A stretch of 6,166 nucleotides of DNA from Sphingomonadaceae bacterium (GTDB lineage: Bacteria > Pseudomonadota > Alphaproteobacteria > Sphingomonadales > Sphingomonadaceae): contig CANGBE010000094.1 in NCBI GenBank assembly GCA_947451875.1, positions 1-6,166 of the forward strand, given 5' to 3'. The position numbers and the translations under genes are program-made. The notes under the pieces were generated by a model, which saw nothing but the letters and a program-made list of their open reading frames with translations, made no database searches and had not been told where the DNA came from. Below, one piece after another: positions 1 through 5,096 of this stretch (position 1 is the first letter of the stretch; each line of letters starts with the position of its first letter).

Positions 1-1
1 A

Positions 2-499
2 TGGCATGAGCGAGATTCCTATTCGCCGTTCGCTCAATTTTATCGTGGCTGGGCATTTGGTGCCGAGGGTCAAAAATCACGAGCAACATTTTGGCCCGTC
101 CACTGCTACGGCATGGTCGGCGTAGGCCGCAATCTCTCGCCCGACACCGGCACCGGCGCGGAACTCTACACCGTAATCGGCCATGCGCCACGGCATCTGG
201 ATCGCAATATTGCACTGGTGGGCCGGGTGATTGAAGGGATCGACAACCTCTCCTCGCTGCCGCGCGGCACGGGCGCGCTTGGGTTCTATGAAAAGGCGGA
301 TGAGCGCACGGGGATTGTCTCGGTGCGGCTGGGCAATGAGGTGGCGGGGCTGCCTGCCTATGAATACCTCTCGACCGAGAGCCAGACTTTCGCCCGCTAC
401 GCCGATGCGCGAGCGAATCGTCGCGATGCGTTTTTCATCCGGCCTGCGGGCGGGGCGGATGTGTGCAATATCCCGGTGCCGGTGCGGCGGGTGAAGTAG
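2..499 (+). CDS. Cyclophilin-type peptidylprolyl isomerase, 3' part (5' end outside window)
   Basis: The frame is open from the first bases of the window to the TAG at 497-499, giving 165 visible residues and no start codon, so the N-terminal part lies upstream. The visible part begins WHERDSYSPF and contains HCYGMVGVGRN, then GTGAELYTVIGHAPRHLDRN and VGRVIEGID. These correspond to the core of the cyclophilin barrel, where classical members read GTGSQFF and then L..K..VFGRV..G. Cyclophilins catalyse cis-trans isomerisation of Xaa-Pro bonds and assist protein folding. From memory, long sphingomonad homologues of this type carry a signal peptide and are probably periplasmic, but that end is not visible here. 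The SQFF segment is divergent (AELYTV), so catalytic strength is uncertain. The next gene overlaps the stop, suggesting co-transcription. The family call is firm; the exact substrate is unknown. Confidence 0.85.
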   Translation, partial: WHERDSYSPFAQFYRGWAFGAEGQKSRATFWPVHCYGMVGVGRNLSPDTGTGAELYTVIGHAPRHLDRNIALVGRVIEGIDNLSSLPRGTGALGFYEKADERTGIVSVRLGNEVAGLPAYEYLSTESQTFARYADARANRRDAFFIRPAGGADVCNIPVPVRRVK

Positions 500-810
500 T
501 GGAGCACATCACCCACACTGGCCCGCTCTGGCGCTGGACTGGCGCGACCGGGACTGGCGTGTGGTTCTTCATCACCATCGATGGCGCGGCTGGCGAGGCG
601 CTTTCGGCAACCGCATTGATGCGGCGGATGGAGGGGATGAGCCGGGGCTTTGGCTCGCTTAAGGTGCGGGTGGTGATTGGTGAGAGCCGCTTTGCCACCT
701 CGGTCTTCCCCTCGAAAGAGACGGGCTGGATGCTTCCGGTCAAGGCCGCCGTGCGCAAGGCCGAGGGGCTGGGCGAGGGGGATTTGGCCCGGGTGGTGTT
801 GGAGGTTTGA
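499..810 (+). CDS. DUF1905 domain-containing protein
   Basis: This is a 103-residue protein if translation starts at GTG 499, which shares one base with the preceding TAG stop (TAGTG), an arrangement typical of translational coupling. An in-frame GTG at 463 would add 12 residues, but these lie inside the upstream gene and are not domain-like. The protein has the DUF1905 pattern: GPLWRW near the N-terminus, WFFITIDG, SRGFGSLKVRVVIG, then TSVFPSK, WMLPVKAAVRKAEGL and a final GDLARVVLEV. The domain is a small beta-barrel-like module, often found alone or fused to a YdeI/OmpD-associated region; here it stands alone. No enzymatic function is established for the family. There is no signal peptide or membrane segment, so it is probably cytoplasmic, which differs from the likely periplasmic upstream partner. 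The family call is strong; the start is less certain. Confidence 0.85.
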   Translation: MEHITHTGPLWRWTGATGTGVWFFITIDGAAGEALSATALMRRMEGMSRGFGSLKVRVVIGESRFATSVFPSKETGWMLPVKAAVRKAEGLGEGDLARVVLEV

Positions 811-834
811 GCGCTACGCCGCCCCAAATCCCAC

Positions 835-975
835 CGTCATCCTGAACTTGTTTCAGGATCCATGGTGCAGCAAACTCAGTGCAATTCGGATCCGCGCAAA
901 CAGCGAGGTATTTCTACCAAAGCAGAGCTTCGGCTCGTGTTGAAAAATGGATCCTGAAACAAGTTCAGGATGACG
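835..975. repeat. 141-bp element with perfect 29-bp terminal inverted repeats
   Basis: Positions 835-863 are the exact reverse complement of 947-975 (29 of 29 bases), separated by 83 bases. Each arm is itself a hairpin: ATCCTGAA and TTCAGGAT form an 8-bp stem around a 5-base loop (838-858 and 952-972). The spacer also contains GAGC-TTCG-GCTC (925-936), a small stem with the extra-stable UUCG loop. From memory, the GTCATCCTGAACTTG...CAGGATCC core recurs many times in sphingomonad genomes, where it gives spurious peptides such as NLFQDP and LKQVQDD. I therefore read this as a paired REP-like or MITE-like element. No transposase gene and no clear target duplication are visible at the ends. It lies between the convergent DUF1905 and rimO genes. 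Confidence 0.8.
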
Positions 976-1005
976 ATGACGGGGAAAGCTGCGCCGTATC
1001 TGCGC

Positions 1006-1034
1006 AAAAAAAGGGCCGGTCTTGCGACCAGCCC
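1006..1034 (-). terminator. Rho-independent terminator (minus strand)
   Basis: GGGCCGGTC (1013-1021) and GACCAGCCC (1026-1034) form a nine-position stem with one C/A mismatch around a TTGC loop. Read on the minus strand, the stem is followed by seven T residues (1012 to 1006). This is a canonical intrinsic terminator for leftward transcription. It sits about 110 bases downstream of the rimO stop, so it probably ends the rimO transcript, and it may also end a short independent RNA. On the plus strand the stem is not followed by a T tract, so it should act in one direction only. Confidence 0.8.
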
Positions 1035-1068
1035 CTTGAAAGTCTTGGGAGAGGATGCCTGAAAGGCA
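1006..1068 (-). ncRNA. Candidate small RNA or structured rimO 3' UTR
   Basis: Read leftwards, this stretch has a small-RNA-like plan. A 5-bp hairpin TGCCT-ttc-AGGCA (1068-1056) is followed by an unpaired pyrimidine-rich segment containing CCTCTCCC (1054-1047), which is complementary to a strong Shine-Dalgarno sequence. The terminator hairpin with its T tract (1034-1006) comes next. A weak promoter-like pair lies upstream on the same strand: TTGCAG (1102-1097), a 17-base gap, then CATATA (1079-1074). The RNA would be about 60 nt. The same features could simply be the tail of the rimO mRNA. I cannot assign it to a known RNA family. Confidence 0.27.
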
Positions 1069-1145
1069 CGTCCTATATGGGTTGCGAATCGCTATGCTGC
1101 AAGTGCGTAAAAAGCGTATATGATTGCGTAATTTGCAACTGGCGT

Positions 1146-2531
1146 TCAGTTGCCTGCAATCACGCCATAGAGATCGTGGGCATCGGTATCTTCGATCAGC
1201 ACCTGAGCCACATCGCCCGCGCGCAGCCCCTCTGGCACGTTGCGAAGGTAAACCGCGCCGTCGATTTCGGGTGCATCGGCCTGTGAGCGGCCGGTGGCTC
1301 CCGTATCGCCGTCCTCGTCCGGCTCACCAACTTCGTCGATGATAACCGGCAGCACGCGGCCGACCTTGGAGGCGAGCTTGGCCGCGCTGATCGCTTCGGT
1401 CTTTTCCATGATTCGGGCGTAGCGTTCTTCTTTGACCGCTTCGGGTACCGGATCGGGCAGATCGTTCGCCGCCGCGCCTTCAACCGGTTCGAAGCGGAAC
1501 GCACCGACTCGGTCGAGCTGGGCCTCGTCCAACCAATCAAGCAGGTACTGGAAATCCGCCTCGGTCTCACCGGGGAAGCCGACGACGAAGCTGGAGCGGA
1601 TGGCGATGTCAGGGCAGATGGCACGCCATTCGCGCAGGCGCTCAAGCACCTTGGCCTCGTTCGCCGGACGCTTCATGGCTTTCAGCACATTCGGTGCGGC
1701 GTGCTGGAAGGGAATGTCGAGGTAAGGCGTGATCAGCCCCTCGGCCATCAGCGGGATCACCGCTTCGACGTGGGGGTAGGGATAGACGTAGTGCAGCCGC
1801 ACCCACGGCGGGGTGCCGTCGGGCGTGCGCAGGCCGCCTAGCTCACGCGCCAGATCGGTCATGTGGGTGCGAACCTCGCGGCTCTTCCATGTGCGGGTTT
1901 CGTGCCGGACATCGACGCCATAGGCCGAAGTATCCTGGCTGATCACCAGCAGCTCACGCGTGCCAGCCGCGACCAGCTTTTCCGCCTCGCGCAGCACCGC
2001 GTCGATGCGGCGGCTTGCCAGCTTTCCGCGCAGTTGCGGGATGATGCAGAAAGCGCAGGCGTGGTTGCAGCCCTCACTGATCTTCAGATAGGAATAGTGG
2101 CGCGGGGTCAGCTTGATGCCGCCATCGTCGGCGTAGACCTGTGGCACCAGATCGATAAACGGGCCCTGGCTGGGCGGCGCGGCCTGATGCACGGCCTCAA
2201 CCACATCTTCATACTGGTGCGCGCCGGTTACGGCGAGAACCTGCGGGAACTTGGCGCGGATCAGCTCGGCCTCGCTGCCCATGCAGCCGGTGACAATCAC
2301 CCGACCATTCTCGGCAATCGCCTCGCCAATCGCGGCAAGGCTTTCTTCCTTGGCGGAATCGAGGAAGCCGCAGGTGTTGACCAGCACGACGTCGGCCCCG
2401 GCATAGTCGGCGCTCATGGCATAGCCATCAGCGCGCAGCTTGGTGAGGATGCGTTCGGAGTCGACCAGTGCTTTGGGGCAGCCGAGGCTGACCATGCCGA
2501 CTTTGGGCTGAGGGGCGATTACTGTTGCCAT
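1146..2531 (-). CDS. rimO: Ribosomal protein S12 methylthiotransferase RimO
   Basis: RimO is a radical-SAM enzyme that adds a methylthio group to the beta-carbon of the conserved aspartate of ribosomal protein S12 (Asp88 in E. coli numbering), in the cytoplasm. From ATG 2531 the protein is 461 residues, close to the usual 440-460. The N-terminal methylthiotransferase domain (about 10-115) has its three cluster cysteines at C18 (SLGCPKA), C54 (NTCGF) and C83 (TGCMG). The radical-SAM domain (about 140-375) carries GCNHACAFC with C155, C159 and C162. A TRAM domain occupies about 390-461. SLGCPKALVDSE and PQLRGKLASR favour RimO over MiaB or MtaB. An in-frame ATG at 2552 would add seven residues. 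I prefer 2531 because AAGGG lies 8 bases before it. It is divergent from the 2588 gene and followed by a terminator at 1006-1034. Confidence 0.96.
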   Translation of the reverse strand: MATVIAPQPKVGMVSLGCPKALVDSERILTKLRADGYAMSADYAGADVVLVNTCGFLDSAKEESLAAIGEAIAENGRVIVTGCMGSEAELIRAKFPQVLAVTGAHQYEDVVEAVHQAAPPSQGPFIDLVPQVYADDGGIKLTPRHYSYLKISEGCNHACAFCIIPQLRGKLASRRIDAVLREAEKLVAAGTRELLVISQDTSAYGVDVRHETRTWKSREVRTHMTDLARELGGLRTPDGTPPWVRLHYVYPYPHVEAVIPLMAEGLITPYLDIPFQHAAPNVLKAMKRPANEAKVLERLREWRAICPDIAIRSSFVVGFPGETEADFQYLLDWLDEAQLDRVGAFRFEPVEGAAANDLPDPVPEAVKEERYARIMEKTEAISAAKLASKVGRVLPVIIDEVGEPDEDGDTGATGRSQADAPEIDGAVYLRNVPEGLRAGDVAQVLIEDTDAHDLYGVIAGN

Positions 2532-2552
2532 GGTGGCGACCCTTAGGCGCAT

Positions 2553-2581
2553 TTGCTGCCCGCGTCACCTGTCGCTATCAG
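2553..2581 (+). promoter_or_regulatory. Possible promoter of the 2588-3518 gene pair
   Basis: In the 56-bp gap between the divergent rimO and 2588 starts, TTGCTG (2553-2558) and TATCAG (2576-2581) are separated by 17 bases, a sigma70-like arrangement with imperfect hexamers. Transcription would begin close to position 2588, the first base of the ATG, which would make the mRNA almost leaderless. Only GTGGGTG, directly against the ATG, could serve as a ribosome site. I could not pick out a comparable pair for rimO. The evidence is hexamer similarity alone. Confidence 0.2.
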
Positions 2582-2587
2582 TGGGTG

Positions 2588-3100
2588 ATGCGTATCGTGA
2601 TTACCAAAGGGCGGACTGACGATCACATCATGATCGAGCGCATCGATGGTTCTCGAGCGGAAACACACTTCCCCAAGAAGGGGATCGTTCCACATGACAG
2701 CGTGCACTTCTTCGTCGAGCGCGGATTGCAGACGAAGCGCGGCTTCTGGGGCATGGTTGCCGAAGGTCTGCACCCCGAAACGATCTCGGACATAGCCAAA
2801 CAGGCCGGTCATGCCAGCGCCTCGCGCGCCCGGGTTCCGGATGCAGAAATCGTCGAGCTATTGCAGGCGGAGCGCCTGGTCGAATGTTTCGAGGCCGAGA
2901 TGTGGAGCGCAGGGACGGGATGCGATACCGAAGCATTCCTTGCAGTTGCGGCGTCAGCCTGCAACTATTCGCATGTGCCATTGCCACCAATCAGTGCGGA
3001 ACAGGTGACCGAGGTTCGTGATTCTCTGGCGGAATTCGCATTGAGCTGGATGGATACATCATTGGGCCATATTGTTGAATTTATTTGGGAAGAGGGATAG
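2588..3100 (+). CDS. Uncharacterised protein with a PHDxVHFxVE motif
   Basis: This is a 170-residue soluble protein with no signal peptide and no membrane segment. The start at ATG 2588 gives MRIVITKGR, a basic strand-like N-terminus. The frame stays open further upstream, but that stretch falls within the rimO start region and looks non-coding. The most distinctive part is PHDSVHFFVERGL (35-47), with H36, D37, H40 and E44 arranged like possible metal or catalytic residues, followed by GFWGMVAEG (52-60). A helical stretch, VELLQAERLVECFEAEMW (89-106), comes later. From memory, the PHD-x-VHF-x-VE signature occurs in various uncharacterised bacterial proteins; I know no function and assign none. 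The stop is 4 bases before the DUF1761 gene, so the two are probably co-transcribed. Codon use resembles the neighbours, so I see no sign of recent transfer. Confidence 0.8.
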   Translation: MRIVITKGRTDDHIMIERIDGSRAETHFPKKGIVPHDSVHFFVERGLQTKRGFWGMVAEGLHPETISDIAKQAGHASASRARVPDAEIVELLQAERLVECFEAEMWSAGTGCDTEAFLAVAASACNYSHVPLPPISAEQVTEVRDSLAEFALSWMDTSLGHIVEFIWEEG

Positions 3101-3104
3101 CAAA

Positions 3105-3518
3105 ATGGGACCGATCAACTGGCTTGCCGTGATACTATCGGCCAATCTGGCAATTGCCGTGGGCTTCGTCTGGTATGGCCCGCTTTTTGGCGGTGCGCCG
3201 ATATTCGGCCGGATGACCGGAGAGCAGGGCGAAAAGGGGCGAGGACCGGTTAGCGGTATATTGGGCGCCGTGCTGTTGCAGGCCGTTTCTGCGCTGATGT
3301 TGGGCCATAATTTCGCGCGAGTGGGCGCTGAGACACTGGCGGCAAAGCCGTGGCTCTACTGGATGCAGACCGGCGGAATCGCGCTGGCCTTTATCGCGCC
3401 AGCCCTGCTGATCAGCTATTCACGTCAGCGTTTGTCGATGCGCGAGGCGCTGGTCGATGCGGGGTTCTGGATCGTGGTCTATCTGGCGAGCGGGACGGTA
3501 TTTTGGGCGCTGAGCTGA
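3105..3518 (+). CDS. DUF1761 family four-helix membrane protein
   Basis: This is a 137-residue integral membrane protein. ATG 3105 is preceded by AGAGGG (3091-3096) at 8 bases, the clearest ribosome site in the window, and it gives MGPINWLAVILSANLA, the usual beginning of DUF1761 proteins. A longer in-frame reading from upstream would run into the preceding gene and is unlikely. Four hydrophobic segments lie at about 5-25, 49-68, 83-104 and 117-136. The first ends in VWYGPLFG, the family hallmark (x-WYGPLFG). The last two flank a short basic segment (SRQRLSMRE). DUF1761 proteins sit in the inner membrane and have no established function. The gene follows the 2588 gene by 4 bases and ends 4 bases from the convergent nlpD-like stop. 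Confidence 0.88.
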   Translation: MGPINWLAVILSANLAIAVGFVWYGPLFGGAPIFGRMTGEQGEKGRGPVSGILGAVLLQAVSALMLGHNFARVGAETLAAKPWLYWMQTGGIALAFIAPALLISYSRQRLSMREALVDAGFWIVVYLASGTVFWALS

Positions 3519-3530
3519 GCGATTAATCGC
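3519..3530. repeat. 12-bp perfect palindrome at a convergent gene junction
   Basis: GCGATTAATCGC is a perfect palindrome. It covers the 4-base gap between the TGA of the DUF1761 gene (3516-3518) and the TAA of the nlpD-like gene (3525-3523), plus the last codons of the latter. It has no T tract on either side, so it is not a standard intrinsic terminator. It may be chance, or a weak two-way stop signal for the convergent transcripts. Confidence 0.35.
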
Positions 3531-4338
3531 GCTCTGGTAGCGCCGTTTCAGGATCAACCGGCACGGTATCCTTGCGAATCTCGAAATGCAGTTCGGTGGC
3601 GCTGGTTTCGCCAGTGTTGCCAAGCAGGCCAACGCGTTCGCCAGCCTTTACCCGGTTGCCCTTTTTGACCGTCACCTTCTGCAGCTTGGCATAGGCTGAA
3701 AACCAGCCGCCGCCGTGGTCGATCACCACGATCAGGCCGTACTTCTTCGGCTCTTCGGCAGCGAAGGCGACTTTGCCTTTGGCAATGGCGCGGACCGGGC
3801 TGCCTTCTTCTCCGGCAATGTCGATGGCCGGGTGCGAGCGGCGTGAGCCGGGGGCAGTGTAACCGCGCCGGATCGCACCTTCGGCTGGCCATCCAAATGT
3901 AGGGTGGTCAGCGGCTGGGGTGACCGGCTTTTGCGCCACAGGCGTGACGGGTGGAGGCGTGTCGCTGATCGTCGGGATAACCAGCTTGGAGCCCGCCTTG
4001 ATCGGTGCATCGGGATCAAGGCCGCTTGCAGTGGCGATCTCTCGCCATGACACGCCATATTCCAGCGCGATGCCGAAGCCCGTCTCTCCGGCTTTCACCA
4101 CATGGCTGCGGCGGCGCGGGATGACCAGTTCCTGGCCTTTGTGCAGCTTGTAGGGGGGCTTGAGGTGGTTGGCCTCGATGATCAACGTGCGCGGCACAAC
4201 CGCGCGATTGGCCACGCCTGCCAGTGTCTCGCCTTCTTTGACGATGTGAGTGGTTTCTTCAGAAGCAGGCACTGCCTTGTTCGGCTTCGCGGCTAGCAAC
4301 AGCGGTGCGAGAACCAGCAAGGCGAGGGCGCGCTTCAT
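3523..4338 (-). CDS. NlpD-like LysM/M23 (LytM) protein, probably catalytically inactive
   Basis: This is a 271-residue exported cell-wall protein. Residues 1-17 form a signal peptide (KR, then a leucine/alanine-rich core, ending LLLAAK). There is no lipobox cysteine, so it should be periplasmic rather than a lipoprotein like E. coli NlpD. Two LysM peptidoglycan-binding domains follow (about 30-74 and 78-122), then a Pro/Thr-rich linker (125-146) and an M23/LytM domain (147-265). The zinc ligands H169, D173 and H251 are present. The two catalytic histidines of active LytM enzymes are replaced: the YAHL position reads YAKL (K218) and the HLH position reads ELH (E249). Known proteins of this type (NlpD, EnvC) activate N-acetylmuramoyl-L-alanine amidases during division, and a similar role is inferred here. 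Its ATG overlaps the surE stop (ATGA), and GAAGG lies 10 bases upstream. Confidence 0.92.
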   Translation of the reverse strand: MKRALALLVLAPLLLAAKPNKAVPASEETTHIVKEGETLAGVANRAVVPRTLIIEANHLKPPYKLHKGQELVIPRRRSHVVKAGETGFGIALEYGVSWREIATASGLDPDAPIKAGSKLVIPTISDTPPPVTPVAQKPVTPAADHPTFGWPAEGAIRRGYTAPGSRRSHPAIDIAGEEGSPVRAIAKGKVAFAAEEPKKYGLIVVIDHGGGWFSAYAKLQKVTVKKGNRVKAGERVGLLGNTGETSATELHFEIRKDTVPVDPETALPERD

Positions 4339-5096
4339 GCAAACAGCGCCTTCAGGCCCTGCAGCGAGGGATAGTGGGTAAGGTCGATATGGAGCGGCGT
4401 GACCGAGATGAAGCCTTCGGAAATCGCCTCAAGATCGCTGTCATGGCCAGTGGAGTGCTCGATGCCATAAAGGCCGAACCAGTAATAGGAATAGCCGCGC
4501 GGGTCTTTGCCTTCGACCACCGAACCGCGGGCATAGTCGTGGAACCCTTGCCGCACGGCGCGGATCCCTTTGATGTCACCAGCATGGATCGGCGGGAAGT
4601 TGACGTTGATCAGCGTGCGCGGATCGAAGGGCGTGGTCAGTAGTGGACGGATCACCCGCTCGCCCCATTCCTCTGCCGCGTCGAAAGGAACGGAATCGGC
4701 CATGCCTTCTTTCGAATAGACCTGGCTGAGCGCTATCGAGCGGATGCCGGCCAGCGATCCTTCGATCGCGGCGGAAACGGTGCCCGAATAGGTCACGTCG
4801 TCGCCCAGATTGGCGCCGCGATTAACGCCGGAGAGAATGAGGTCGGGCGGGGCTGGAAGCAGCTTTTTGAGCGCCATCGTTACCGAATCGGTCGGGGTTC
4901 CCGCTACCGAAAAACGCCGCTCGCCATGCTGATGCATACGGATCGGGCGGTTGAGAGTGAGGCTGTGGCCGGCGCCGGACTGTTCTTCAGCTGGCGCGCA
5001 GATCCAGATGTCGTCGGAGAGTTTCCTCGCGATCTTTTCCAGGACGACGAGGCCGGGGGCGTTGATTCCGTCATCGTTGGTGAGCAAGATGCGCAT
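4335..5096 (-). CDS. surE: 5'-nucleotidase SurE (nucleoside monophosphate phosphatase)
   Basis: SurE hydrolyses 5'- and 3'-nucleoside monophosphates, and in some species short polyphosphate, using a divalent metal in the cytoplasm. It has been linked to stationary-phase survival. At 253 residues it has the same length as E. coli SurE. The metal-site residues are all visible: D8 and D9 in ILLTNDDG, S40 in EEQSGAGHSLT, and N92 in LSGVNRGANLGDDVTYSGTV. The C-terminal part (DYARGSVVEGKDPRGYSYYW and GFISVTPLHIDLTHY) is the usual dimerisation and active-site-capping region. Its ATG shares one base with the serS stop (TGATG), and its TGA overlaps the nlpD-like ATG by 4 bases, so expression is probably coupled across the operon. 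The start has only a weak ribosome site of its own, in keeping with coupling. Confidence 0.96.
   Translation of the reverse strand: MRILLTNDDGINAPGLVVLEKIARKLSDDIWICAPAEEQSGAGHSLTLNRPIRMHQHGERRFSVAGTPTDSVTMALKKLLPAPPDLILSGVNRGANLGDDVTYSGTVSAAIEGSLAGIRSIALSQVYSKEGMADSVPFDAAEEWGERVIRPLLTTPFDPRTLINVNFPPIHAGDIKGIRAVRQGFHDYARGSVVEGKDPRGYSYYWFGLYGIEHSTGHDSDLEAISEGFISVTPLHIDLTHYPSLQGLKALFA

Noticed and set aside
835..975. Repeat arms considered as a CRISPR remnant.
   Set aside because: There are only two copies, in inverted orientation, with an 83-base spacer and internal palindromes. This fits a REP-like or MITE-like element, not direct CRISPR repeats.
1055..1123. A 22-codon plus-strand reading frame (starting MPERHVLYG) preceded by GGGAGAGG.
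   Set aside because: The Shine-Dalgarno-like sequence lies directly against the ATG, too close for normal initiation. The region is better explained by the leftward hairpins and terminator, and nothing in the peptide suggests selection.
677..1286. Plus-strand reading frames across the repeat, translating to NLFQDP and LKQVQDD peptides.
   Set aside because: These peptides are the usual spurious translations of the dispersed inverted repeat. The frames also overlap the DUF1905 gene and the 3' end of rimO.
1863..2546. A 227-codon plus-strand frame opposite rimO.
   Set aside because: It is fully antisense to the well-supported rimO gene. Long open antisense frames are common in GC-rich coding DNA, and the product has no recognisable domain.
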